Shown here: piece after piece, positions 8,464-16,938 of the stretch | How the letters are laid out: every line of letters begins with the position of its first letter | Position numbering within the stretch: position 1 is the first letter of the stretch | DNA from: Pseudomonas parakoreensis | Lineage (GTDB): Bacteria > Pseudomonadota > Gammaproteobacteria > Pseudomonadales > Pseudomonadaceae | Length of the DNA stretch: 64,000 bases | Assembly (NCBI RefSeq): GCF_021602155.1 | Contig: NZ_BQHY01000003.1 | Coordinates: forward strand, 186,001 to 250,000 | Direction: 5' to 3' | Translations under genes and position numbers: made by a program | Notes under the pieces: generated by a model | What the model saw: the letters and a program-made list of their open reading frames with translations, nothing else | Told to the model about the DNA's origin: nothing | Database searches by the model: none

Positions 8464-8501
8464 GGTTGACAAGACTATCTTTTGGTATTGATTTGTCAAC
8501 C
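8464..8501 (-). promoter_or_regulatory. Inverted-repeat operator/promoter of the Xre-PIN operon
   Basis: Perfect 9-base arms GGTTGACAA (8464-8472) and TTGTCAACC (8493-8501) are separated by 20 bases. Read on the minus strand, one arm contains a consensus -35 (TTGACA). TAGTCT follows 16 bases later as a possible -10, and the second arm begins just after it. A repressor bound here would block the promoter, as expected for Xre autorepression. Confidence 0.65.
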
Positions 8502-8541
8502 TTGGAAAAGTTTCATTTTTTTGTGCCGCGCCCATGCTGGC

Positions 8542-8570
8542 CTTTCATCCAATTGTCATATTTCAGCCAT
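8542..8570 (+). promoter_or_regulatory. Pho box of pstS (three half-sites)
   Basis: Three PhoB half-sites at an 11-base period: CTTTCAT (8542), TTGTCAT (8553) and CAGCCAT (8564), matching the consensus CTGTCAT. They lie 68 bases before the pstS start. A GATACT sequence at 8592 could be the -10, although it is somewhat farther away than usual. Confidence 0.75.
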
Positions 8571-8637
8571 AGAGTGTTCACACGGCCTGCTGATACTTGG
8601 CCCCGACTTAACACACCCTATCTGCTAGGAGTAAGGC

Positions 8638-9639
8638 ATGAAACTGAAGCGTTTGATGGCGGCAATGACTTTTGTCGCTGCTGGCGTTGCGACTGCCAAC
8701 GCGTTCGCCGCTGTTGACCCTGCTATCCCGAGCTACACCAAGACCACTGGTGTGTCGGGCAACCTGTCCAGCGTCGGTTCCGATACCCTGGCCAACCTCA
8801 TGACCCTGTGGGCTGAGAACTACAAGAAAGAATATCCGAACGTAAACATCCAGATTCAGGCTGCTGGCTCCGCCACCGCGCCACCTGCGCTGACCGAAGG
8901 CACCTCCAACCTGGGCCCGATGAGCCGCAAGATGAAGGACACCGAACTGGCGGCCTTCGAACAGAAATACGGCTACAAGCCAACCGCTATTCCGGTGGCC
9001 GTGGACGCCCTGGCGGTGTTCGTGCACAAGGACAACCCGATCCAGCACCTGACCATGGAGCAGGTTGACGCGATCTTCTCGTCCACCCGTCTGTGCGGCG
9101 CCAAAGCCGACGTGAAAACCTGGGGCGACCTGGGCGTGACCGGCGACCTGGCCAACAAGCCAGTGCAACTGTTCGGTCGTAACTCGGTATCCGGCACCTA
9201 CGGTTACTTCAAGGAAGAAGCCCTGTGCAAAGGCGACTACAAGCCTAACGTCAACGAACAACCAGGTTCGGCGTCGGTTGTGCAGTCGATCAGCTCCTCG
9301 CTGAACGGCATCGGCTACTCGGGCATCGGCTACAAGACTGCCAGCGTGAAGACTGTTGCTCTGTCGAAGAAAGGCAGCACTGACTTCATCGAAGACACCG
9401 AAGAAAACGCCCTGAACGGCAAGTACCCTCTGTCGCGCTTCCTCTACGTTTACGTGAACAAGGCTCCGAACAAGCCTCTGGCCCCGCTGGAAGCCGAGTT
9501 CGTGAAACTGGTTCTGTCCAAACAGGGCCAGGAAGTGGTGGTGAAAGACGGCTACATCCCACTGCCAGCCAAGGTTGCTGCAAAAGCACTGGCTGACCTG
9601 GGTCTGCAGGAAGGCGGCGCTGAAGTCGCAAAAAAGTAA
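8638..9639 (+). CDS. pstS: Phosphate ABC transporter substrate-binding protein PstS
   Basis: A 333-residue periplasmic phosphate-binding protein with a signal peptide (about residues 1-25, ending ANAFA). Phosphate-binding signatures are [33 protein letters not shown] and [14 protein letters not shown]. It captures inorganic phosphate for the PstCAB importer and is needed for the PhoU/PhoR signal. AGGAG precedes the start. A Pho box upstream indicates induction by PhoB at low phosphate. About 200 bases with a hairpin, a REP element and a separate Pho box divide it from pstC, so its transcript can accumulate independently. Confidence 0.97.
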   Translation: MKLKRLMAAMTFVAAGVATANAFAAVDPAIPSYTKTTGVSGNLSSVGSDTLANLMTLWAENYKKEYPNVNIQIQAAGSATAPPALTEGTSNLGPMSRKMKDTELAAFEQKYGYKPTAIPVAVDALAVFVHKDNPIQHLTMEQVDAIFSSTRLCGAKADVKTWGDLGVTGDLANKPVQLFGRNSVSGTYGYFKEEALCKGDYKPNVNEQPGSASVVQSISSSLNGIGYSGIGYKTASVKTVALSKKGSTDFIEDTEENALNGKYPLSRFLYVYVNKAPNKPLAPLEAEFVKLVLSKQGQEVVVKDGYIPLPAKVAAKALADLGLQEGGAEVAKK

Positions 9640-9645
9640 CAAACT

Positions 9646-9672
9646 GAGTCAGGGGTAAACCCCGCCTGACTC
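9646..9672 (+). terminator. Hairpin after pstS
   Basis: GAGTCAGG (9646-9653) pairs with CCTGACTC (9665-9672) and the inner GG/CC extends the stem. No T-run follows, so it could stabilise the pstS mRNA end and attenuate read-through rather than terminate fully. Confidence 0.5.
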
Positions 9673-9673
9673 A

Positions 9674-9740
9674 TGTGGGAGCGAGCCTGCTCGCGAAGGG
9701 GCCTTCAGAACCGGCACTTTCGCGAGCAAGTTCGCCCCAC
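9674..9740. repeat. REP-type inverted repeat, GTGGGAGCGAGC family
   Basis: Arms GTGGGAGCGAGCCTGCTCGCG and a slightly diverged complement (TTCGCGAGCAAGTTCGCCCC) flank a short spacer. Related hairpins occur at 22085 and 62431. It lies between pstS and pstC. Confidence 0.8.
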
Positions 9741-9804
9741 ACTCCCCGAATTCTTTTATCCACTGCCAGTGCCCTGCTGGCGGCGGATTTGCTGCGTCAC
9801 TGCA

Positions 9805-9822
9805 TTGTCATCTTTCTGTCAT
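9805..9822 (+). promoter_or_regulatory. Pho box of pstC
   Basis: TTGTCAT (9805-9811) and CTGTCAT (9816-9822) at an 11-base period form a near-consensus PhoB site just upstream of pstC. It implies a second PhoB-dependent promoter for pstCAB-phoU, separate from that of pstS. Confidence 0.75.
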
Positions 9823-9844
9823 ACAGGATCGCTAGGGTGTGCGC

Positions 9845-12127
9845 ATGAATGATCTGGCCAATTCCAAAATGACTACGAACCCTCCCAAGCGCATTGACTT
9901 CAATACGCCTGAGTTGCAACGCAAGCGCCGCATTCGCGCGCTCAAGGATCGCTTCACCCGCTGGTACGTCCTCGTTGGCGGGCTGGCGGTGCTGGCAGCC
10001 ATCACCCTGATCTTCTTCTTCCTCGCCTACGTCGTTGCCCCGTTGTTCCAGGGTGCCAGCCTGACCGCGAAAGATGCCATTACCCCGGCCTGGATGCAGG
10101 ACGCCGGCAAGCCGCTGATGATTTCGCTCGAAGAGCAGAATCAGGTGGCGATGCGCGTTTCCGACAAGGGCCAGGCACTGTTCTTCGACATCGACAGTGG
10201 CGCTGAATTGAAACGCGTCGATCTGCCGGTTCCTGCTGGCGCGACCGTCACTTCCATTGGCGAAGATCAGCCAGGTCATCCGCTGGTAGCGGTGGGCCTG
10301 TCCAATGGCCAGGCGCTGGTGTTCCGTCACACCTATAAAGTCAGCTATCCCGATGGCAAGAAAACCATCACCCCGGCCATCGAATACCCGTACGGCGAAG
10401 CGCCGATCGCGGTGAACGAGAGCGGCGGGGCGCTGGAACATGTGAGCCTCAACGCTACCGATTCGACGCTGATGCTGGTGGGTTCGACCGGTGCGCAACT
10501 CAATGTGCTGTCGCTGACCAGCGAAGAAAACATGATGACCGGCGAAGTCACCAACGAGCAGAAGCGTATCGAACTGCCGCAGATGACCGAGCCGGTGAAA
10601 AACATCTTCGTCGACCCGCGCCAACAATGGCTGTACGTGGTCAACGGGCGCGCCCAGGCCGACGTGTTCAGCCTGCGCGACAAGAGCCTCAACGGTCGCT
10701 ACAAACTGCTGGAAAACGCTGACGCAGAGGTCACCGCGAGCACGCAACTGGTGGGTGGCATCTCGCTGATCATCGGTGACTCCAAGGGTGGCCTGGCCCA
10801 GTGGTTCATGGCCCGTGATACCGATGGCGAACTGCGCCTGAAGCAGATCCGTACCTTCCAGATGGGCACCACGCCGATCGTTGAAATCACTGCCGAAGAG
10901 CGTCGCAAGGGCTTCGTGGCCCTCGATGCCAGCGGCAAGCTCGGTGTGTTCCACAGCACCGCGCACCGCACGTTGCTGGTCGAGCCGGTGGCCGAAGGTC
11001 AGGGCCTGTTCGGCCTGTCGCCGCGCGCCAACCGGGTGATCGTCGAGGCGGGCGGCAAGCTGCAACCGCTGCTGCTCGACAACCCGCACCCGGAAGTGTC
11101 GTGGAGCGCGTTGTGGAGCAAGGTCTGGTACGAGAACTACGACGAGCCTAAATACGTCTGGCAATCGACGGCGGCTAACACCGATTTCGAACCGAAACTG
11201 AGCCTCTCGCCACTGACCTTCGGTACCCTGAAAGCCGCGTTCTACGCGATGCTGCTGGCGGCACCGCTGGCGGTTGCTGCTGCGATCTACACTGCGTATT
11301 TCATGGCCCCGGGCATGCGCCGCAAGGTCAAGCCGGTGATCGAGCTGATGGAAGCGATGCCGACGGTGATCCTCGGGTTCTTCGCCGGTCTGTTCCTCGC
11401 CCCGTATGTGGAAGGGCATCTGCCGGGCATCTTCAGCCTGCTGATGCTGTTGCCGATCGGCATTCTGGTGGCCGGTTTCACCTTCAGTCGCCTGCCTGAA
11501 TCGATCCGCCTGAAAGTCCCGGATGGCTGGGAGAGTGCACTGCTGATTCCGGTGATTCTGTTTGTCGGTTGGTTGTCGCTGTACATGAGCCCGTACATGG
11601 AGAACTGGTTCTTTGGCGGTGACATGCGCATGTGGATCTCCCACGACCTGGGCATCACCTACGACCAGCGCAACGCTCTGGTGGTCGGTCTGGCGATGGG
11701 TTTTGCGGTGATCCCGAACATCTACTCGATTGCCGAAGACGCCGTGTTCAGCGTGCCGCGTGGCCTGACCCTCGGTTCCCTGGCGCTCGGTGCCACGCCG
11801 TGGCAGACCATGACCCGCGTGGTGATCCTCACCGCCAGCCCGGGCATTTTCTCGGCGCTGATGATCGGCATGGGCCGTGCGGTCGGCGAAACCATGATCG
11901 TGCTGATGGCCACGGGTAACACCCCGGTCATGGAAATGAACCTGTTCGAAGGCCTGCGCACCCTGGCCGCCAACGTCGCGGTGGAAATGCCTGAGTCGGA
12001 AGTCGGCGGCAGCCACTACCGCGTGCTGTTCCTTTCGGCGCTGGTGTTGCTGTTGTTCACCTTCGTCATGAACACCCTCGCGGAACTGATTCGTCAGCGT
12101 CTGCGCAAGAAATACTCGTCGCTTTAA
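9845..12127 (+). CDS. pstC: Phosphate ABC transporter permease PstC (long Pseudomonas form)
   Basis: A 760-residue inner-membrane permease of the high-affinity phosphate importer. One membrane segment at about residues 45-67 is followed by a soluble stretch of roughly 370 residues, probably periplasmic and beta-rich. The permease core with about six membrane segments follows; the coupling region reads PRGLTLGSLALGATPWQTM. It is more than twice the length of E. coli PstC; the extra domain is a known feature of Pseudomonas proteins. I use the ATG at 9845 with AGGG upstream rather than the GTG at 9839. It pairs with PstA. Confidence 0.92.
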   Translation: MNDLANSKMTTNPPKRIDFNTPELQRKRRIRALKDRFTRWYVLVGGLAVLAAITLIFFFLAYVVAPLFQGASLTAKDAITPAWMQDAGKPLMISLEEQNQVAMRVSDKGQALFFDIDSGAELKRVDLPVPAGATVTSIGEDQPGHPLVAVGLSNGQALVFRHTYKVSYPDGKKTITPAIEYPYGEAPIAVNESGGALEHVSLNATDSTLMLVGSTGAQLNVLSLTSEENMMTGEVTNEQKRIELPQMTEPVKNIFVDPRQQWLYVVNGRAQADVFSLRDKSLNGRYKLLENADAEVTASTQLVGGISLIIGDSKGGLAQWFMARDTDGELRLKQIRTFQMGTTPIVEITAEERRKGFVALDASGKLGVFHSTAHRTLLVEPVAEGQGLFGLSPRANRVIVEAGGKLQPLLLDNPHPEVSWSALWSKVWYENYDEPKYVWQSTAANTDFEPKLSLSPLTFGTLKAAFYAMLLAAPLAVAAAIYTAYFMAPGMRRKVKPVIELMEAMPTVILGFFAGLFLAPYVEGHLPGIFSLLMLLPIGILVAGFTFSRLPESIRLKVPDGWESALLIPVILFVGWLSLYMSPYMENWFFGGDMRMWISHDLGITYDQRNALVVGLAMGFAVIPNIYSIAEDAVFSVPRGLTLGSLALGATPWQTMTRVVILTASPGIFSALMIGMGRAVGETMIVLMATGNTPVMEMNLFEGLRTLAANVAVEMPESEVGGSHYRVLFLSALVLLLFTFVMNTLAELIRQRLRKKYSSL

Positions 12128-12142
12128 GAAAGGTAGAAGTCT

Positions 12143-13813
12143 GTGAAACAGAACTCCCTGAAAGGATGGTTCAAGAGCGGCGCCCCCGGCGTCTGGATCA
12201 GCGGTGGCGCGGTGTCCATCGCGGTCATCATGACCATTGGCCTGCTGGCAGTGATTGCCGTGCGCGGTCTGGGTCACTTCTGGCCGGCAGACCTGGTGCA
12301 TGCCAGCTACGACGTGCCGGGCCAGGCCAATCACTTGGTGATCGGCGAAATCGTACAGAAGGAAGAAGTGCCGCGAGCGCGTCTGAAGAGCGCCGGTTTG
12401 CCGGTGCCTGATCAGGGCCCGGAATTCATGACCCGCGAGCTGATCAAGGTCGGCAACCGTGACCTGAACGGCAACGACTTCACCTGGGTGGTCGGCGAAT
12501 GGCTGACCAAGCAGACCACGCCGCCGGAACTGATGGCGATCGAGCGTCGCGAGTGGGGCAACTTCTACGGCTACCTGGTCAACGTCAAGCAGGACGGCAA
12601 GGTTATCGCCGAGGGCGAAGCCGCATGGCCAGAGCTGCAAGCGCGGATCAACCGCGTGAACGGCCTCGCCGCGCAGCTCAAATCGCTGGAAAAGACTGAC
12701 ATCGGTGCGATCAACGCAGGGCTGGAACGCATCCGTCTGCACGGGCGCAAACTGGAACTGGACGGCAAGCTCGACGCCACCGCGCAAGCGGACATGGACG
12801 CAGAGCGTGCCGAGCTGAACGCGCGTTATCAGGACGTCGAAGCACGCCTGAGCGATCTGCATGCGCAGTTCAACCGCGACGCGTTGACCGCCCGCGATGC
12901 CAACGGCAAAGAGATCGAAATCAGCCTGGGCAAAGTGGTTCATGCTTATCAGCCGAACGCCATGGGCACGATGACCAAGATCGGTTTCTACTTCGGCAAG
13001 GTCTGGGAGTTCCTCTCGGATGACCCGCGGGAAGCGAACACTGAAGGCGGGATCTTCCCGGCGATTTTCGGCACCGTGATGATGACCCTGATCATGGCAA
13101 TGATCGTCACCCCGTTCGGCGTGCTGGCGGCGGTGTACCTGCGTGAATACGCCAAGCAGAACACCCTGACCCGAGTGATCCGCATCGCGGTGAACAACCT
13201 CGCTGGTGTGCCGGCGATCGTCTACGGCGTGTTCGGCCTGGGCTTCTTCGTCTACGTGCTGGGTGGATCGGTCGACCGTCTGTTCTTCCCTGAAGCGCTG
13301 CCGGCGCCGACGTTCGGCACACCGGGTCTGCTCTGGGCTTCGTTGACCCTGGCGCTGCTGGCGGTGCCGGTGGTGATCGTGGCGACCGAGGAAGGTCTGG
13401 CGCGTATCCCGCGCACCGTCCGTGAAGGCTCGCTGGCACTGGGCGCGACCAAGGCCGAGACGCTGTGGAAGATCGTCCTGCCAATGGCCAGCCCGGCCAT
13501 GATGACCGGCATGATCCTCGCCGTGGCTCGCGCCGCCGGTGAAGTGGCGCCGCTGATGCTGGTGGGTGTAGTGAAACTGGCACCGTCGCTGCCGGTCGAC
13601 GGCAATTACCCGTACCTGCACCTGGACCAGAAGATCATGCACCTGGGCTTCCACATCTATGACGTCGGCTTCCAGAGCCCGAACGTCGAAGCGGCACGGC
13701 CGCTGGTGTACGCCACGGCGTTGCTGCTGGTGCTGGTGATCGCCACGTTGAACCTGTCGGCGGTGTGGATTCGTAACCACCTGCGCGAAAAATACAAAGC
13801 GCTGGATAGTTGA
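12143..13813 (+). CDS. pstA: Phosphate ABC transporter permease PstA (long form)
   Basis: A 556-residue permease partner of PstC. An N-terminal membrane helix (about residues 18-43) precedes an insert of roughly 240 residues, part of which looks coiled-coil (ERIRLHGRKLELDGKLDA, ADMDAERAELNARYQDVEA). The C-terminal core carries the permease loop RTVREGSLALGATKAETLW. E. coli PstA is only about 300 residues, so the insert parallels the one in PstC. The gene starts with GTG after an AAAGG ribosome site, 15 bases behind pstC, in one operon. Confidence 0.92.
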   Translation: MKQNSLKGWFKSGAPGVWISGGAVSIAVIMTIGLLAVIAVRGLGHFWPADLVHASYDVPGQANHLVIGEIVQKEEVPRARLKSAGLPVPDQGPEFMTRELIKVGNRDLNGNDFTWVVGEWLTKQTTPPELMAIERREWGNFYGYLVNVKQDGKVIAEGEAAWPELQARINRVNGLAAQLKSLEKTDIGAINAGLERIRLHGRKLELDGKLDATAQADMDAERAELNARYQDVEARLSDLHAQFNRDALTARDANGKEIEISLGKVVHAYQPNAMGTMTKIGFYFGKVWEFLSDDPREANTEGGIFPAIFGTVMMTLIMAMIVTPFGVLAAVYLREYAKQNTLTRVIRIAVNNLAGVPAIVYGVFGLGFFVYVLGGSVDRLFFPEALPAPTFGTPGLLWASLTLALLAVPVVIVATEEGLARIPRTVREGSLALGATKAETLWKIVLPMASPAMMTGMILAVARAAGEVAPLMLVGVVKLAPSLPVDGNYPYLHLDQKIMHLGFHIYDVGFQSPNVEAARPLVYATALLLVLVIATLNLSAVWIRNHLREKYKALDS

Positions 13814-13820
13814 CACAAAC

Positions 13821-13911
13821 CCTGTGGGAGCTGGCTTGCCAGCGATGCAGACGACTCGGTCTGCCAGTAACACCGCGGTGATGCCATCGCTGGCAAGCCA
13901 GCTCCCACAGG
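13821..13911. repeat. REP-type inverted repeat, CTGTGGGAGCTGGCTTGCC family
   Basis: CCTGTGGGAGCTGGCTTGCC and its exact complement, each extended by AGCGATG / CATCGCT, enclose about 40 bases. The element lies between pstA and pstB and would fold into a long hairpin in the operon mRNA. Confidence 0.9.
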
Positions 13912-13997
13912 AATCGCGACAGACACAGAATTTGAGTAACCCGCTGGCGTTGTCCGGCGGTACAACGAACCGAATTTGTTAGCACAGGGAGCCTCCC

Positions 13998-14831
13998 ATG
14001 CAGCACGAAACACATACCCACGGCATCAACATGTCGGCCCTGGGTCGCGACAAGCAGAGCCTGAGCCTCGAGCAGGAAACGGTAGCCATCGAAGTCCCGG
14101 GTCTGAGCCTGTTCTACGGTGAGAAGCAGGCGCTGTTCGACGTCAGCATGAACATCCCGAAACAGCGCGTGACCGCGTTCATCGGCCCGTCCGGCTGCGG
14201 CAAGTCCACGCTGCTGCGCACCTTCAACCGCATGAACGACCTGGTGGACGGCTGCCGTGTCGAAGGTGCGATCAACCTGTACGGCAACAACATCTATCGC
14301 AAGGGTGAAGACGTCGCCGAATTGCGTCGCCGCGTCGGCATGGTGTTCCAGAAGCCCAACCCGTTCCCCAAGACCATCTACGAAAACGTGGTCTACGGCC
14401 TGCGTATCCAGGGCATCAACAAGAAGCGCATCCTCGACGAAGCCGTCGAGTGGGCGTTGAAAGGCGCGGCCCTGTGGGATGAGGTCAAAGACCGTCTGCA
14501 TGACTCGGCACTCGGCCTGTCCGGTGGTCAGCAGCAGCGTCTGGTGATAGCCCGCACCATCGCCGTTGAACCGGAAGTGTTGCTGCTCGACGAACCGTGC
14601 TCGGCCCTCGACCCGATCTCGACCCTGAAAGTCGAAGAGCTGATCTACGAGCTGAAGTCCAAGTTCACCATCGTCATCGTGACCCACAACATGCAGCAGG
14701 CCGCGCGTGTTTCCGACTACACGGCGTTCATGTACATGGGCAAACTGGTGGAATTCGGCGACACCGACACCCTGTTCACCAATCCGGCGAAGAAGCAGAC
14801 CGAAGACTACATCACCGGTCGTTACGGCTAG
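13998..14831 (+). CDS. pstB: Phosphate ABC transporter ATPase PstB
   Basis: A 277-residue ABC ATPase that powers phosphate import through PstCA. Walker [10 protein letters not shown], the Q-loop FQKPNPFP, signature LSGGQQQR, Walker [13 protein letters not shown] and the switch histidine in VTHNMQQ are all intact. The N-terminal extension of about 30 residues ([14 protein letters not shown]) is typical of Pseudomonas PstB. The gene follows pstA after a REP element and precedes phoU by 72 bases. AGGGAG gives a strong ribosome site. Confidence 0.97.
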   Translation: MQHETHTHGINMSALGRDKQSLSLEQETVAIEVPGLSLFYGEKQALFDVSMNIPKQRVTAFIGPSGCGKSTLLRTFNRMNDLVDGCRVEGAINLYGNNIYRKGEDVAELRRRVGMVFQKPNPFPKTIYENVVYGLRIQGINKKRILDEAVEWALKGAALWDEVKDRLHDSALGLSGGQQQRLVIARTIAVEPEVLLLDEPCSALDPISTLKVEELIYELKSKFTIVIVTHNMQQAARVSDYTAFMYMGKLVEFGDTDTLFTNPAKKQTEDYITGRYG

Positions 14832-14903
14832 CAGATGGCGGTTGCTCACAGAAATTGACGCTGCGGCCCGCCGCACCTTACCGGACGCTCCAAGGACGCC
14901 AAC

Positions 14904-15665
14904 ATGATTAGTAAAGAAGGCCTTACCCACCACATCTCCGCGCAGTTCAACGCTGAACTGGAAGAAGTGCGCAGCCACCTGCTGGCCATGGGCGGGCTGG
15001 TCGAGAAGCAGGTCAACGACGCGGTCACCGCACTGATCGAGGCCGACTCCGGCCTGGCTCAGCAGGTGCGCGAGATCGACGACCAGATCAATCAGATGGA
15101 ACGCAACATCGACGAAGAATGCCTGCGCATTCTCGCCCGTCGGCAGCCGGCGGCGTCCGACCTGCGTCTGATCATCAGCATCTCCAAGTCGGTGATCGAT
15201 CTGGAGCGCATCGGCGACGAAGCGACCAAGATTGCCCGCCGTGCCATTCAGCTGTGCGAAGAAGGCGAAGCGCCGCGCGGTTATGTCGAAGTGCGCCATA
15301 TCGGCGATCAAGTGCGCAACATGGTGCGCGATGCGCTGGACGCCTTTGCCCGCTTCGACGCCGATCTGGCCCTGTCGGTGGCGCAATACGACAAGGTCAT
15401 CGACCGCGAATACAAGACCGCGCTGCGTGAGCTGGCCACCTACATGATGGAAGACCCGCGCTCTATTTCGCGGGTTTTGAGCATCATCTGGGTGCTGCGT
15501 TCGCTGGAGCGTATCGGCGACCACGCGCGCAACATCTCGGAGTTGGTGATCTACCTGGTACGCGGCACCGATGTGCGGCACCTGGGCCTCAAACGCATGA
15601 AAGAAGAAGTTCAAGGCACAAGCGGCGAAACCGCTAATGTTCCGGGCGATGCTGACGATAAGTAA
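14904..15665 (+). CDS. phoU: Phosphate-specific transport regulatory protein PhoU
   Basis: A 253-residue all-helical protein with two PhoU repeats; the signature RLIISISKSVIDLERIGDEA in the first repeat and SIIWVLRSLERIGDHARNI in the second supply the metal-binding E/D clusters. It links PstSCAB to the PhoR kinase and keeps the regulon off when phosphate is plentiful. It is the last gene of the pst operon, with a strong terminator 16 bases after the stop. Confidence 0.97.
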   Translation: MISKEGLTHHISAQFNAELEEVRSHLLAMGGLVEKQVNDAVTALIEADSGLAQQVREIDDQINQMERNIDEECLRILARRQPAASDLRLIISISKSVIDLERIGDEATKIARRAIQLCEEGEAPRGYVEVRHIGDQVRNMVRDALDAFARFDADLALSVAQYDKVIDREYKTALRELATYMMEDPRSISRVLSIIWVLRSLERIGDHARNISELVIYLVRGTDVRHLGLKRMKEEVQGTSGETANVPGDADDK

Positions 15666-15681
15666 GATTGCCTGAGAAAAG

Positions 15682-15712
15682 CGCCCGGCCCTTTGGCCGG
15701 GCGTTTTTGTTT
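15682..15712 (+). terminator. Rho-independent terminator of the pst-phoU operon
   Basis: A perfect 9-bp stem CGCCCGGCC / GGCCGGGCG with a CTTT loop is followed by TTTTTGTTT. This is a textbook intrinsic terminator. Confidence 0.93.
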
Positions 15713-15843
15713 AGGGCGATTGAGCAGAGAATCGAATTAAAAAGCAGCACCCGCGAACGAAAAGTCCCGGCGTGACTGAAGATTGTTGGCAATGTGCCAT
15801 CAGCAAAGCGGTATGCTTGCCGGGATTTTTATAGGGGTGTTGG

Positions 15844-16752
15844 ATGAGCAAGATCAGTGTGTTGGTCGTGGACGACGCTTCGTTCATTCGCGACCTGGTG
15901 AAAAAGTGCCTGCGTAATTACTTCCCGGGGATCCGCACCGAGGATGCCATCAACGGCAAAAAGGCTCAGGCCATGTTGGCCAAGGAAGCATTCGACCTGG
16001 TGCTGTGCGACTGGGAAATGCCGGAAATGTCCGGTCTTGAACTGCTGACCTGGTGCCGCGAGCAGGACAATCTCAAGACCATGCCATTCATCATGGTCAC
16101 CAGCCGTGGTGATAAAGAGAACGTGGTGCAGGCGATTCAGGCCGGCGTTTCCGGCTATGTCAGCAAGCCGTTCACCAACGAGCAACTGCTGACCAAGGTC
16201 AAGCAGGCGCTGAACAAGGTCGGCAAGCTCGACACTCTGATGAACAGCGCGCCGACCAAGATGAATTCGGCATTCGGCAACGATTCCCTGAGCGCGTTGA
16301 CCGGTGGCAAGCCTGCGGTGGTCGGTGCTGCGCCGGCACCTGCTGCGGCGCCGTCCCGCGGCTTGCTCAACAGCCCGCCAGTCCAGGCTCCGGCCGCCTC
16401 CAAAGCCCCGGCCGGAGGTCGTGGCCAGGGCCAGTTGCGCCTGCCGGGCGGCACCCAGCAATGCGTGATCAAGGCCCTGAGCATCAAGGAAGCGCTGTTG
16501 GTGGTGAAACGCACCGAGACCCTGCCGCAGATTCTCGACAGCGCCGTGCTCGATCTGGAGCAGGGCGACAACGCCGAAATCGCCCGCCTCAACGGCTACC
16601 TGCACGCCATCGTTGCCCACGAACAGAAAGCCGACAGCGACTGGCTGCAACTGACATTCCGTTTCGTCGACCAGGATGCGCAGAAGCTCGACTACATCTC
16701 CCGCCTGATCGCCCGCGGTACGGCGCAGAAGCACTTCGTTCCGGGCGCGTAA
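15844..16752 (+). CDS. Response regulator: CheY-like receiver with PilZ-like C-terminal domain
   Basis: A 302-residue protein with an N-terminal receiver domain (residues 1-125): acidic pair DD10-11, phospho-acceptor D56 in LCDWEMPEMSG, and K in VSKPF. A low-complexity Ala/Pro linker (about 155-195) leads to a C-terminal domain (about 200-302) that looks PilZ-like but without an obvious c-di-GMP RxxxR motif. The same gene follows phoU in P. aeruginosa (from memory), which suggests a link to surface behaviour or phosphate state; neither is shown by the sequence. Monocistronic after the phoU terminator. Confidence 0.85.
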   Translation: MSKISVLVVDDASFIRDLVKKCLRNYFPGIRTEDAINGKKAQAMLAKEAFDLVLCDWEMPEMSGLELLTWCREQDNLKTMPFIMVTSRGDKENVVQAIQAGVSGYVSKPFTNEQLLTKVKQALNKVGKLDTLMNSAPTKMNSAFGNDSLSALTGGKPAVVGAAPAPAAAPSRGLLNSPPVQAPAASKAPAGGRGQGQLRLPGGTQQCVIKALSIKEALLVVKRTETLPQILDSAVLDLEQGDNAEIARLNGYLHAIVAHEQKADSDWLQLTFRFVDQDAQKLDYISRLIARGTAQKHFVPGA

Positions 16753-16764
16753 GCGGCGTCTGTG

Positions 16765-16840
16765 AAAAGATCGCAGCCTGCGGCAGCTCCTACATTGGAA
16801 TGCATTTCCCTGTAGGAGCTGCCGCAGGCTGCGATCTTTT
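16765..16840. repeat. REP-type inverted repeat pair, GATCGCAGCC family (copy 2)
   Basis: Same architecture as 3768-3843: AAGATCGCAGCCTGCGGCAG and its complement around a loop with ATTGGAATGCA. The two copies share the loop almost exactly, which points to duplication of the whole two-armed unit rather than of single arms. Confidence 0.9.
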
Positions 16841-16938
16841 GCTTTGTGCGCTGGGCAATTTGAAACATCTGTCGACTAGCCTGGTCTGTCTCAGCTGCTA
16901 GGCTCTTTTCCAGGCCTTCCTTCGACAGATTCCTGCCC

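Noticed and set aside
9797-13873. A 1358-codon minus-strand ORF antisense to pstC-pstA
   Set aside because: It mirrors the third-position G+C bias of the sense genes, has no family-like sequence and is rich in H, Q, R and G. The sense genes are unambiguous.
13980-14000. Short GGGA/TCCC hairpin over the pstB ribosome site
   Set aside because: Four pairs around a three-base loop are too weak to support regulation.
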